From the NCBI GenBank assembly GCA_026119935.1, contig JALRMH010000062.1:124001-188000 (forward strand): a DNA stretch of 64,000 bases. Direction: 5' to 3'. Below the pieces are notes generated by a model. That model saw nothing but the letters and a program-made list of their open reading frames with translations. It was not told the origin of the DNA and did no database searches. The stretch's first letter is position 1, and each line of letters starts with the position of its first letter. The DNA comes from Endothia cerciana. Its lineage: Eukaryota > Ascomycota > Sordariomycetes > Diaporthales > Cryphonectriaceae. A program made the translations under genes and the position numbers. This document shows positions 23,406-35,304 of this stretch, one piece after another.

Positions 23406-25200
23406 TCACTGCTGTCCCGCTCTCTGCCCGGCAGTCTCTCCCGGAAAGGGTTTACGGCCGTACACGAAAAACCTGTATTGTGCCGCGCGTCAGCTCGCTT
23501 CTAAGTGCTTCAAAGTGCAAGGTCATCCCCCCAAGGTCCACCTACCATGGGACGAAACCGTGGATCGAGGTGTCCCTGATGTCCTTCTTTGTCCGTTGAA
23601 CGATGTCCTCGATCTCCTCTGGAGACATCCCGAGGGCCCGGAACAGCTTCCATGACGTGCCCCGGATAGCCTTGTCGGCATTGGTCATCTGCCATTTCCC
23701 CAACATGTGAAACCTAGGATCGCTTGGCCAGTTGTTCACTGTCATTGTAGCGAGGTCAGCCATCAGGTCTGGCCTCTTTTCCTCGCCATTCGCCCGTTGC
23801 CATCCCTAGGGCATCTTTGCCCCCTTAAATTTGTGCCCGCCCCCCCCCCCCCCCATCCCGGGCAGCCCCCTTTTCCTTACACAGGCACTACGTGAGAGAT
23901 TCTGATATTAGCAGAGGGGGGACTCACTTGGGCAGGGCACGACTTCTTCAACAACATCAACGAACCCGGCCTGTTGAAGCCAGTACTGATATTTCTGCGA
24001 GATGAGAAAGTCGCGGCCGACGACGTCTCCGGCCTGCAGCATGAGGTTGACCCATCTCTCGTTGTTCGTCCCGGACGTGGTGCCGTCCGTGGACAGGAGC
24101 TCGAAGCCGGTATCGTTGAACTCTATCCAGCCGCCGGGGTTCAGGTTGTCGAAGGCCTTCTTGATGACCGTCCGGGTGTCGTCGAAGCACGTGAAGACGA
24201 GCCGCAGGAAGATGAAGTCGAAGGGCTCCGGGAAGATCCACTCGTCCTTCTCCGAGTTCTCCTTGACGAACGAGACGTTGGGCGGCGCGTTGTCGGGCTG
24301 GATCAGGCTCAGGTCCGTGCCGATCACGTTGGACTCCGGGTGGAGGTTCGCGAACTGGATCGCCCAGATGCCGGTGCCCGTCGCGACGTCGAGCACGTTC
24401 CTGGGCGAGACGACGGGGGCCCGGTGGAGGTTCCCGTCCAGCAGCAGCGTCACCAGCCGGTGCTGCAGGTCCAGGCGGTCTTGCTCGGCCTACAGGTATA
24501 CGGTGTCTTCTCATCAGCGGCTCCGTACCTATCCCCAAGCCGACTCATCCATCGGCTCCTGGGTCTGGTGATCTACCCACCGGGTCATTCGGCAGGAAAT
24601 ACCGGCCGGTGCTGTGGTTGTGGAACGTCCTCCCGGATTCCTCGTCCAGTATCGAGCTGGGGTCGGCTACTGACGCACCGGACGACATGCGTATGAGTTC
24701 CTCTGGCACGGGCTTGCCCAGCGCATACATGACATACCCGTTGCTATCGTAGCCCAGCGTCAGCATCTATCTGCGCCCTCCCAGGTGACCTCCGCACGTA
24801 GGTATCTCCGCCCCTGCGGAGTCCGGGGCTACCTCTGCAGGTGTCCGCTCATGGGGAGGAATAAACAGCCCTCAACTGACAAGTCCATCGCCGGTATTCC
24901 CAAGGCGGGATTGTAAGCCGTCTGCGGAGGCGCGCCGAGAGGCTGCGAATAATCAAAGGTCTGCGCCGTAGCCGCGCCGGAGACCGTCTGTGGGGGCGCG
25001 GCCGGGGCCTGTGTATAATCGGGGGGCTGCGAAGTCCAGCTGGCCGGCGGGTGGTTCATGTCGAAGTCCGCCTGGCCGGGCTCGACTCCGAAGGGCACGA
25101 ATGCGTCCTGGAACCTCTGTTCCGGAGCCTCGGCCTCGGCCTCGGTGCCCTGGCCGCCCGGCTGAGAGGTCGGCTCAGCCGAGAATCCATACGCCTCCAT
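23406..25200 (-). CDS. LaeA-like class I SAM-dependent methyltransferase
   Basis: Five-exon model on the minus strand: 25200-24881 (uncertain), 24743-24581, 24489-23928, 23738-23546 and 23472-23406; sum 1305 nt, 434 residues. The three downstream junctions are well supported: YFLPNDP joins AEQDRLDLQHRL, VVPCP joins MNNWPSDPRF, and GFVPW joins FFVYGRKP, the usual end of this family. Motif I is VLDVATGTGIWAIQFA, followed by acidic GTDLSLIQP; DFIFLRLVFTCF and NPGGWIEFNDTGFE complete the Rossmann methyltransferase fold. The N-terminus is Pro/Gln/Ala-rich. The first intron (GTCAGT donor, 137 nt) is a guess; exon 2 could instead start at the ATG at 24766. Family members regulate or tailor secondary metabolism; no biosynthetic cluster is evident nearby. 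Confidence 0.8.
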
Positions 25201-25519
25201 AATCGCCAATTGCGGTGAGGGTCGCCTTGACTTTGGTGTTTTTTCTTTGGGGGGGGGGGGGGGTCGTTCTTCCTGAGTGGAGTGGGAGGTGGGTGTGTCT
25301 CCTCATGAGGAGGTGCTAGCATCTTCATAGCGATGCCAACTGCAGAGGTTGGGCTGGGGCTGCATCGCGCCATGCCTAGAGCGGCATGTCCGGCCCGGTG
25401 ACTTACAACACGTGCTGTGGTTCGCCGGGTGCCCGCCCTTTTCATATCGAGGCCGGCGCTGGAGAAGAGAGGCCGGGCCGAACTGCACCGTTCATGCATA
25501 TCATTGGCCGACATGTGGG

Positions 25520-26980
25520 TTCTCAACACTGTCTCCCGTCCGGACTTCGCAGAACGGGACTACTCCAACAGCCAGACAAGAGGACCCAGAAGTGCTGCAT
25601 CTGGACATATAGTGTGTCCCCTGGCACGCCTCCCTCCTCTTTATCCTCTGGCGCCGCGCAAGTAGCCGTTGCCCAAAGGCTTAAGACTATGTCCTCGTCG
25701 ATGCTCTGCTCCTCTTGGATGATTGCCCTCGCCATTGCTCCAGTTGTACGAGATGATCACGTTCGGCCAAATTCCTGCCGGTTCCCCCGGACCGAGCCAC
25801 CGGAATCATCCTCATCAGAATACTCTTCATATCTCCTTGGTGAATCCACAAGAAGGCGACAAACAAGCGGAGGAAGATGGGCACTGTGTGGAGACCTCGC
25901 CTAGGCTCCAGGTGCGTCCAACTGAACCGCGCTATCCTCCGAAACGATCAAAGGGTGAAAATCTGGCCAGGGAGTGACCTCTAACATGTGTTGGCTACTT
26001 TGGGGTGAAATGATCTTGCTCTGGTGCGCGTCCGGGTCAAATCGCCAAATACTCAGGAGGGGGTTCCAGGGCGTGTTACGGGCAGGCCTTCCCCCAGGCG
26101 ACCGGGACGAGTTGCCTGAGTCTGACTGACCATGGAGGTTCGATCCGGAGTGTTGGACACGCATCCACGACTGGTGCTCGTACCAACAGCGGCGGCTAGA
26201 TACAAGCGAGCTGGCAGTTCGTCGTCAGGGCTGAGGGCATCCGCCTGCCGACGGAAGTTTTCCAACGCTTCCTTTGCATTACCCAACACAAGACTCGCAC
26301 GGAGGCCAGTGCGTGTCGACGGACCGCATTCATCCCGCCTCGAAGGTCGCCCGACTCCTTTTCAGCCTGGGTCGAGCTGCCCCGAACATCTTTCAACGCG
26401 TTGGCTTGAGCTTTGACTCCGCACGCGTGCTCTAGCAGGTCTTGTAGCTCTTGTAAAAGGGTCTCTTTGTGGTCTTGCGGGCCTGGCTCAGTCCGTCCTC
26501 CTGCCTCTGGAGCGGATAAGATCGTGGTCCTATTCTGGGTCACCGGGCCTGGTAAGCTCGGGGCTTTCTGTATGTATGGCCTGCAGTATGGCAAGGCAAA
26601 GGGTCAAATTTTCTGAGTCTCGTGGCCCTCGCGGCTGTTCTACCCAATATGAGGTGCACATCCTCAGCTCCTCACACTTGTGAGGCGTCTTTAGTTTCTC
26701 GAACACAAAGAAAGCGAAGGAGTGGTGAGCCTCGGGACCGAGAAGGGTTGGACCGCTTACCGATGTTTCCCTTTGGTGTAATAAAAGAGGCGGAAAGAGT
26801 CTCCGGCTCCTTCAAGTGATGCAGTAAAATACGCCAGGGTCCAGTTCTGTGTTGCGTATACCCGATGGCAGCATTGTTCCCTTTGGTGATTAGCCGCCCA
26901 CCGGCAGAAGCCTCAAAAGGCAGCAGGCTCTCATTTTCCATCGTGCTGCCGCAGCCAGTTGTGACGGTGAGCATAACCAC
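25520..26980 (-). pseudogene. Possible split or decayed minus-strand gene, family unknown
   Basis: Separate open pieces in different frames look coding rather than random: GNAKEALENFRRQADALS (near 26270), NTPWNPLLSIWRFDPDA (near 26060), LEVTPWPDFHPLIVSED (near 25970), FLRLFVAFLWIHQGDMKSIL (near 25870) and QEEQSIDEDIVLSLWA (near 25700). WRFDP and TPWPDF recall, to my memory, fungal regulatory proteins outside the DNA-binding part, but I cannot name the family with confidence. A donor-like GGTAAGC lies at 26756-26762. I could not assemble one open splice product, so it is either a multi-exon gene I failed to solve or a relic. It lies just upstream of the methyltransferase on the same strand. 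Confidence 0.3.
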
Positions 26981-29147
26981 CCGGTATACAATCCCTCTGG
27001 CATCGGGCTATTTCGGGGCCTGCGCGAGTGTGTCAAGACACTTCCGCCACCGCAAACAGAAGGATACCGCTCAGGGGCCGTCTCGTTCATGTGAGCAACT
27101 TTGAAGCAGCGGGTACGGAGGCATGTCTGATGTCGATGTGCTATGGTTGGTCAAGCTGGGCTTGGCAACCTGGTGCCCTGCCTTAGAGCCCACGTTCGTC
27201 CGATGCGATCCCACGGGGTTGGTGGGGCAACAAGGGCGATATCTGCCAGAGCGACAAGGCCGACCTAATGAGACGTTCGTCTCCAGCCGCCCTGGAGTCG
27301 TTGCGATGATCTTCGCGCCGTATGGGTGCCCCCCTATCCTCAAAAAACAGATGCTGAGACTGAGACTTGGGCACTTAGGAAACGTCTTGGCGGATGATAT
27401 AAGACGAGCCTGGTTTGAGTTGATCCCTGCTCAGATTTCGTGACATTCTGCATGGGACCGATCTGAAGCAGATCGACATGCGCGGCTTCGGCCGAGCACC
27501 ATCATCCAGAGAGGGTGGAGGTCAAGAATAGGCGATGCTTGGTTCAGATGCGAAGATCTCGACCAGCCGGGTGCTTTATATAGTACAATACCACAGGAAG
27601 ATATCTTCATAGGAATTCTTTCTCTTCGGCCCAGCCGGGGTATGAGCGATTTGATCCCTTGCGGTTAAACTGGTGGATATAGAAGTCAACCTGTCAGATA
27701 TTACCATGGGAATTAATACTTGAAGACGGAAGATGAAAGCGGCAGAGCCCACCATTTTCTTCAACAAGAGGACCCGAAGCACCGGTATGCAGGAAGCCAT
27801 TGTACTCCGAACCCGGCCGTATGGTTTAACGAGAGATAAAGATGGACCAGGAAGCTTGGGGCTTCATGCCTAGGTGCTATTTTCTGTTGGCTCCCTGTCC
27901 GTCTGTCGCTGCAGGTGGTAAGTAGTGCAGGTGGCGGGCGAGTGCCCTGACTGGTTTCTCGACAGCTGGAGGACACGCGGGACGTTCAGACGGTGCGACT
28001 CTGCCGGCTCGTCTCTTCACCATGCTGGAATGCGAAAATCGAGGTATGAGCGGGCCCACCTCTCCAGGTCGCTTACAGAGTGTGGAGTGTGCAGAAAGGG
28101 TAGCCTTGCTGAGATGGGTTTCAGGAAGGCCGGCGTTTATCTGATCTAGGGACGACAGGCCGGAGGTGCGCCTACCGGTGGGTATGGAGGGCCCAATAGG
28201 GGATCAAAGCGGTGCGGTAGAGTCGCAGAGCGCCTATTTTGACATATCTCAAAATGCTTGCGGCACGTACTTGTAACAGAGCAGAACGTGCGCAAGAGTC
28301 GATCATATGCCCAGGTGGTCGGCCTACTAGTGCATGATACATACACCCTCGGGAGCAAGCAGGGGAGGGAGGGGTCAGGGGCTTAGGCCTGAGGGGACAT
28401 GCCGGAGGTAAAGAGCACAGACATTAGCATAGCCCATATAGTACAGCAGTGATATTATATGCATACTACCCTTTGGTTATAGTTATTCTACAGTGCTACA
28501 GTACGTTCCCTGCGGCGGTCGACTGCCAAGGGAAAAGGAAGCGGGTGGGACCGCTGCAGACAGGCTGGGGAACCCCAGACGCCGCGACCCCCTGAGTGGC
28601 TGCTGCTTATGGTATAGGGGCTCCACTCTCGACTTCACCTCTGCGCCAAGCCGAAACGTCCAACGCTCGAAGGCGTCTCAAGACCAACCCCCAACAGCGG
28701 GACTTGGTCTGAACTCGCTCGTCGCAGAGTCAACACCAGACGGCCTTTATCCCTCCTCACGCCTTGCTCCCTCCCACAGGGCAACGCTGTGAAACTTCGA
28801 TGGCCCACCCCGACTTCTGCGGCACATGCAGGCTGGCAGGCATTTATGGTGTTGTTATTTTCGGCGGTCGGGCGTCTAGGGCGACAGGCGTGCCCGCCGG
28901 CCGCAGCGTTCTCGCCCCCGTGCCTCACGGCTTGTGGGCGACGGGACCCATCGATATTGGGACTGAAAAGATGGGATGAGACTTGAGCTGCGCGTCAAGA
29001 CAGTTTCTCTCCCCGGGTTGCATAGGTGGATATCGGCCAAGATAAGGTTGGAGCGGCGTTTACGTGGAGGTGGCTGACGCGGCAGACATGTTTACTCGCA
29101 TCTATTCGCTTCCAAGGTTCGGTGGCATAGTCCATGCGGTCGAGAGA

Positions 29148-29163
29148 GGTGTTATATAACACC
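29148..29163 (+). promoter_or_regulatory. Palindromic TATA element upstream of the wall-protein gene
   Basis: GGTGTTATATAACACC is a perfect 16-bp inverted repeat centred on TATATA, about 240 bp upstream of the ATG at 29398. A C/T-rich tract follows at about 29245-29350, typical of strongly expressed fungal genes. Role inferred. Confidence 0.4.
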
Positions 29164-29397
29164 GGTCAGGCCATCAGTCCGAGAGGCACACAGGTTCCCA
29201 TCATCATCACCACCATCACCAACAGTATCATCCAATTCGGACAGTCAACCCCCTTCTCCTCTTTCGTCTTTTTACTTTCTTCGGCCGGTCCGTACGCTCT
29301 GGTTTAGCTTTCTTCCCCGCTACCTTTCTCCGCCAGCCAAAGTTTCTTCTGGTTTCTTCTAGGTTGAATTTTTATTTAATCCTATCAACCCGACAAG

Positions 29398-30349
29398 ATG
29401 AAGTTCTCCTCCGCTTTTGTCCTCGCCCTGGCCGGTGTCGCCGTCGCCAAGGGAAACAACAAGGCCGCGACCAACGGGACCACCTCCACCAAGTCCCAGT
29501 GCAAGCAGGTCGAGAAGCTGACCGCCATCACCGAGCTGGCCGCCAACTCCACCAAGCTGGACAAGCTCACCAAGGGCAATGCCACCAAGGCCGCCGAGTT
29601 CCAGGCCAAGGCCTCCGAGGCCGCCACCCAGCTGTCCACCCTCTCCAGCAACACCACCCTGATGACCGCCTGCGACCAGATCTTCGCCGTCCAGGACACG
29701 GAGCAGGCCTGCGGGGAGATGGCCTCGATCGAGGAGGCCCAGGCGATCGCCGCCAACCAGACCCTGCTCGCCAAGGTCACCAAGGACAACGCCACCAAGG
29801 CTGCCGAGTTCCAGGCCAAGGTCTCCGCCAAGGCCGCCACCCTTACGAGCCTTCAGAGCAACACCACCCTGACCGCCTACTGCTCCCAGCTCGACGACAA
29901 GGCTGCCTGCAAGTCCATGGCCAAGCTGGCCAAGGAGCAGGCCCTCGCTGCCAACACCACCGCTCTGGTAAGCTTACCCCCTATACCTACCCCCCCCCTC
30001 CAAACCATGAACACGTGACGGAGATCTCCCTTTCTTTTTATGGAACCAAGTGTTTCTAACGTGTGAACCCCCCCTGCAGAACGACAAGTTCAAGAGCGAT
30101 GCCACCAAGGTGTCCAACTTCCAGGCCAAGGTCAGCGAGAAGGCCACCAAGCTGCAGTCCCTCATGAGCAACACCACCCTGCTCGACACCTGCCAGAGCC
30201 TCGGCATCTCGGTCGCCGCCACTGCCGCCAACACCACCAGTGCCTCCACCAGCAACTCCAAGAGCGCCGCCGTCAACGTCAGCCCCATGGCCGGCGGCCA
30301 GGTCTTCGCCCTGGTCTCCGTCTTCGTCTACGCCCTGACCATGCTGTAA
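29398..30349 (+). CDS. Secreted, probably GPI-anchored protein with three internal repeats
   Basis: Exon 1 29398-29967, 112-nt intron (GTAAGC...CTGCAG), exon 2 30080-30349; 279 residues, phase-0 junction. An 18-residue signal peptide (MKFSSAFVLALAGVAVAK) is followed by three tandem helical repeats of about 65 residues. Each repeat carries the pattern NATKAAEFQAKxSxxA...L.SNTTL followed by Cys (TLMTAC, TLTAYC, TLLDTC). Multiple NxT/S sequons sit at equivalent repeat positions. The C-terminus is Ser/Thr-rich, then a hydrophobic tail (GGQVFALVSVFVYALTML) fits a GPI-attachment signal. Likely a cell-wall or cell-surface protein. The second repeat boundary, not the intron, follows the repeat period; the intron lies exactly between repeats 2 and 3. 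No enzyme motif. Confidence 0.8.
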
Positions 30350-32173
30350 ACGGCTTGCCCGGGCCTTCCCCACCCTCGGATACCATGAACGCCCAAGTGC
30401 TGTCGCTGCTGCCCTTGGATATAAAGCCGGGGGCGCGGTGATCTACCCTGGCTGACAGATCCGATCGCTGTTTTACTGGTGGGGGGGGTTGACTGCGGCT
30501 CCCAGGAGACCGGTCAGCTACTTAAAATGTTGACGATGTGAAGGCGGCAGAGGGAGAGAAGGAAATGACCTCACCTGTCTTTACAGAATAATCAAGCCTA
30601 TATACGCGCTATATCCAGACCAACTGATGACTCTGCAGAAGGCATCAGTAATAAGCGAATTCTTCTTGAACCGGCAGGACATAACCTCCGCCCCTGCTCT
30701 GAGTGACTTTACCATTTGTGACACTTGGAAGTTCTTGATGCCTACTGCACAATGTGCACTAAATTCACGTGCTGGATCGAGCACTCGGAAGACACGCTTC
30801 AGTACCACAGCCCGCTCGTGTATTTGTGGGCCATGGCTTGACTGATGCTGGTTTAATCCCCTCGTCCACCGTGTCGCCGCCGTCTCCACAGAGAGGCCGG
30901 CCTCCGACTGCATGAGCGCAGCAACGAAATCGAAACGGCGCATGGAAGACCGGGGGTTGGCCGGAGAGAGAGCCTGAGGGTCAGGCAGAGCGCTGACACT
31001 GGCCTGCTGCCGCCCAACAGGTACTGGTCTGCAGTAGCTGTCTCGACGGAGGGATAATCCCCTCCTTTGGAGGGTTTCAGGCTTGCCGACTGTCTTGGGA
31101 CCTCTGCGGGCCGGGGGCCCGTGGAGCCACAGCCCTGCAGCCGCGAGCTTCCCAGAGCGGCTGCATGTTTTCGTCGCAGTAGATCATCATTCTGTGGCAT
31201 CGTAGATCTAAGAGGCCTGGGGGCGATTTCATCGTCACAAGCCTGTGGCCGACACGCTGCGGGGAGTAATTGAAAGAGAAATACCCTGACTCCGGGGCTA
31301 ATAGAGAGATTGTCCATTAATGGGGTTTAAAATCGGTGCACATGACCACGTTGTAAGGGATAATATGATAGGATGTTGTGTCTGACTGCGCCCAAGAAGA
31401 GGGGACACGGGAATATAAAAACACCAGGTCGACGATATTATTGTTCCAATTCCCACTATCACACATGGCTTAGCCTCTAGGTAATACTGATGCTTAAAAG
31501 GGCCTGGGCCGACCTTCGATTTGCTCCTACAATCCACCAGTAGAGGCGGAAGAACCCACAAAAAAACAGAAAAAATAGATGGAAAAAGACATGCAACACC
31601 AGGTATTCGCTAATGGTCACCCACTTAACTACTAATCCGGCGGTTAGTGGCTTATTTAGGGGAGAGCAGACGGGATCCCAAGTTTTCCACTACCTATGGT
31701 CGCATGTGATCAAAATTGTGTATCTAGTATCTATATAGGACAGGTTATTTGGCACAACCTAAGCTCGCAGAGCCACTAAGGAGGCGTTGAGCGTTCCATA
31801 TTACTTATTCAATGGGACAATTTTTAACATGGATGCTAGTCGTAACCGATATGGAAATCGAGCTGAACCATCAACTCGGACCGGTGACGCAGTGTCCGCT
31901 CAACCATGCTTCAGTGTGGTGCGTCAATCTCCCACGAGATCTCCACAGGCTCAAGGACGACAAAAAGTAAGCTCTCGTCCATTGACAGCTACTGGGCCAG
32001 GACTTTGGGACTATTGGATGTCGTGATATGCGGACTGGCCCGCAGGCGCTGCCCGGACGGAATGGTACAATGACCACACCTATTTATACCCCGCAGGCCG
32101 TCGGAACCGCCACCTTTAATTTAAGCCTTGTGATTCCGGGACTCACGGGCTAAAGTCGGCCTCGGCAGACAAG
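30350..32173. other. 1.8-kb interval without a gene
   Basis: Downstream flank of the wall-protein gene, then AT-richer DNA (about 31560-31850) and the SDR promoter, which has a TATTTATA-like box near 32080. ORFs here have no recognised motif. Confidence 0.4.
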
Positions 32174-33386
32174 ATGACACACCCAGGAGCTTTCAACTTC
32201 GCCGGTGACGTTGCCATCGTCACCGGAGCCGGGTCACGGATGTCCGGTGGGTTATAGAGCCTCCCTATAGATTTATTCTCGCTGGCGTCTGGGCTGACCG
32301 CACGTCAACACTCGAGGCGAGGTCGGAAATGGCAGGGCAGCCGCGGTCCTCCTCGCAAGGCATGGCGCCAAGGTCGCCTTGGTCGACAACAACCTCGACC
32401 GGGCCAGGGAGACCAAGCGCACGATCGACGGCGAGGGAGGCACGTCCGAGGCCATCCAGGCGGACGTGACGGACGAGGAGGCATGCAAGCGCGTGGTGGG
32501 GGAGACGGTCAGGTTGTTTGGGGCCGTGCATGTCCTCGTGAATATAGGTGCGTTCCCGCACGTGCCCACCTAGCATCATCGTCTTCTTGTCACCCGTCCA
32601 GCCTCCCGCTCGGGTCTTTTGGTGATGATACTAATGCCCGGCAGTCGGCGTGGGTGGGGCGATGGGCGACGCAACCACCGTCGACATGGAAGCGTGGGAG
32701 AGGGACATGAGGATCAACGTGACGAGTATGGTCCTCATGTGTCGATACACCGTGCCTGAGATGCGCAAAAGCGGGCGAGGAGCGATCGTCAACTTGTCCT
32801 CTATCAGTGGCCGTGAGTCAAATGAGAACCACATCGCGGTCGCGTCTGTCCGTGATCCAGTCCTATTCTGACCACTGTGGGCTTCTGATAGTCATGGGTG
32901 GCAACCCGAGCCTCCTCTATGCGACCAGTAAGGGAGCCATCATCCAGATGACCCGGACAATGGCTTCTCACTACGGCCTCGAAGGGATTCGCGTTAATTG
33001 TGTCGCACCGGGCATGGTCTACACGCCCATGGTCGGGGGCTCAGGGATGAGCTCTGAAATGAGGCGGCTGAGGAGTGACCAGAATCTCCTGAAAGTAGAA
33101 GGGACCGCCTGGGATGTCGGCTACGGTCAGTACTGCTCCCTCCGGCTCACCGGCAGCATCGCTAATTCGTCGACAGCCGTTCTCTTCCTCTGCAGCAAGG
33201 AGTCGAGGTGGATCACGGGGCTCATCATGCCCATCGATGGTGGTGTAAGGATATCTATCTACTCGTGCGAATCTCACCCTTTGTTGCTAACGACGAATGC
33301 GACAGACAACTGCGGCGATACTTGGTGGGCCGGCTTTATTAGCAGACGAGCCCAGCCCCGGACAGAAAGGGATCTCAAGATTGTGA
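32174..33386 (+). CDS. Short-chain dehydrogenase/reductase, six exons
   Basis: Exons 32174-32246, 32317-32547, 32645-32812, 32892-33125, 33177-33244 and 33306-33386; introns of 51-97 nt; sum 855 nt, 284 residues. Classical SDR fold: cofactor-binding TGAGSRMSGEVGNGRAAAV (an extended glycine motif), LVNIVGVGGAMGD, the NLSSISG serine strand and catalytic LLYATSKGAIIQ (Tyr-x3-Lys), then RVNCVAPGMVYTPM and ITGLIMPIDGG. Every junction restores a family motif, so the model is strong although no exon is complete alone. NAD(P)-dependent oxidation or reduction of an alcohol/ketone is predicted; substrate unknown. It precedes a kappa-class GST on the same strand and an SCP2-type thiolase beyond it, which suggests a shared catabolic role (inference). 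Confidence 0.9.
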
Positions 33387-33998
33387 GCCGGAGATATTGG
33401 GTTCGAGATATCGCTGAGGTGCGCAACGCCTCTTGAAGCCATCTCGCGGACGTAGGGCTCGGAGCTGAGTCAGACCTCACACCTTTGAAGCATGTGTCTG
33501 TAGCCCAGGTGGACCGGTCTCGCGAAAGATTGCTTAGCATAAGAGAATCAGTATCACGAGCCCTGAAATAAGCACAGCATTGTTCTGCAACCCTGAGAGA
33601 GTAGCACCATAGGTAGGCGTGTCTAGGAAGGTCGCATACTCCAACGTCTAGCTCAAGAGATCTATGGTGAGACAGCGAGCCTTGAGTCTGACAATGCAGG
33701 CATTGCTAAGGAATTTCAGCAGCAGCTCGAAACACAGATATTCCGAGGTAAGGGGAAGAAAAATTGCCAAGCCAATAATCAACCGTGATACTAGTGCGGT
33801 ACCGTCTAGCGGTACCGTCTAGTTGTAAACACTGTGCATGGTAGACTAATCATCCAGGTTCCCCGGCTCTTTTCAGTTCTCCACATCCGCAACGCCGAAA
33901 AGCCAGCCCTCCAGACCACGGCCAGCGTCTTCTCATCCGCCCTTCCGTGCATACTCTGCTCGCCTGGTCTGCAATATCCCAAGAAGTAGTTTCTAGAA
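33387..33998. other. Intergenic region with a 13-bp tandem duplication
   Basis: 612 bp between same-strand genes. CGGTACCGTCTAG occurs twice head-to-tail at 33797-33822, about 175 bp upstream of the next start codon. No ORF supported. Confidence 0.45.
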
Positions 33999-34879
33999 AT
34001 GAAGATCACGTTATATGTAGACATTGTGTCACCTTTCGCCCATGTGGCATACCATGTGCTTAGGGTGAGCGACGTGTCCCTTCGCATGTGCCGAGATGCG
34101 CGTCAGGCGAGACCTTCACAGCAGCCCACACAGTCCATCACTAATCATCTCGCAGCACGACCCGGTCTTCAAGAAATGTGAAATCACATACATCCCGGTA
34201 TTCCTCGGCGGAATCATGAAGACCGCGGGCAACACCCCCCCCCCCCCCATCCAGATCAGAAGTACGAGCCGGCCCTGGTCCTCTCGGGGGGTTTCCCCCA
34301 TATGAGGCCATGCTTGCTGCTGGGCACATCTCACACTGACTTCCTCTCCTTCGCCACCCGGCAGACAAGGACAAATGGATCAACACAGAGCGCCTCCGCT
34401 GGGCACGCTACTTCTCCGTCCCGATCGCCCAAGACGTGCCTACCGGCTTCCCCCACCTCACACTCGGCGTGATGCGCGCCATATGCGCCATTACCCACCT
34501 CACAGGCCGGCCACAGACCTCACCCGCCGCCCAGAGGGCTACCATACAGGTCTTCGACGCCTTATACGAGGCCTACTGGGTGCAGGGCCGCATCGTCTCC
34601 GACAAGGCCGTGCTGGCGGACGTCCTCTCCAAGGTCGTGCCGGGCGGGGAGGCCGAGGTCGGTGGGGTGCTCGAGGCCGCGGGCGCCGAGGGCAAGAAGC
34701 TGCTGCAGGAGAACACGGACTCGGCGTTTGCGGAGGGGGCGTTCGGCCTGCCGTGGATGGTGTGTGAGAATGCGAGGGGGGAGAAGGAGGGGTTCTGGGG
34801 CGTAGATCATCTGGGATGTGTGCTGGACTTCCTGGGCATTGAGAAGCCCAGGACGGGAGGATGGAGGGCAATGTTGTAG
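33999..34879 (+). CDS. Kappa-class glutathione S-transferase / DsbA-like thioredoxin-fold protein
   Basis: Exons 33999-34064, 34156-34261 and 34365-34879; introns of 91 and 103 nt; 228 residues. The first exon, MKITLYVDIVSPFAHVAYHV, carries the SPF/SPY-type N-terminal motif of the GST-kappa/2-hydroxychromene-2-carboxylate isomerase family. The second has EITYIPVFLGGIMKTAGNTPP, and the third starts NKDKWINTERLRWARYFSVP. Near the C-terminus, SAFAEGAFGLPWMV and the WGVDHL motif complete the fold. A 14-C run in exon 2 encodes a short proline stretch that is two residues longer than I would expect. Predicted glutathione-dependent transferase or isomerase, in fungi often peroxisomal or mitochondrial; no targeting signal is obvious. 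Neighbour to the SDR and the thiolase. Confidence 0.88.
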
Positions 34880-35304
34880 ACCGGGAGGTGACACGGCGGC
34901 AATATGGAAGGTCAAATGATAGCAAAAATGACCATAGTCAAGGGTTGGCCGGTGATAGTCTCCCGTCCGGGGTGTTTGGTCGGCCCACTGGAGTTCTACT
35001 CGTCAGGGCCCATGATCTACCTGTCTAGATCAGGGTTCCTCCCCTCTCCTCTTTCTTTTATCTCCCCCAGAACAGCTCATCTCATTATCCAAATATCCTC
35101 TGGGGTGCCGGCGTAGGGTGTTTGATTGGTGAGCACAATGGTCTCGAGGGCAAGACCTGACAAGTTCATCTGTTAAAACACAATAAAATTCTGCCGTAAG
35201 GGCTATGGATACAGGCGAATATTGGGCAATCTGTTCACCCCCCTCCCCCCCTATCAGCCTGATGTCTTACCAGACCACTGCCTTGAGCATACACATATAC
35301 ACAC
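34880..35304. other. Convergent intergenic region
   Basis: 425 bp between the converging GST and thiolase genes; no further feature seen. Confidence 0.4.

Larger units (their letters stand above)
25201..29397. other. 4.2-kb interval with only low-confidence coding traces
   Basis: A 15-G run lies at about 25249-25263. The minus strand at about 25520-26980 has several coding-like pieces (separate entry). A 106-codon plus ORF at 27123-27443 has no recognised motif. From about 27450 to 29000 I see only short unsupported ORFs. The last ~250 bp is a pyrimidine-rich promoter with a palindromic TATA element. Confidence 0.4.

Noticed and set aside
27123..27443. 106-codon plus-strand ORF
   Set aside because: Isolated, no recognised motif or neighbouring exons.
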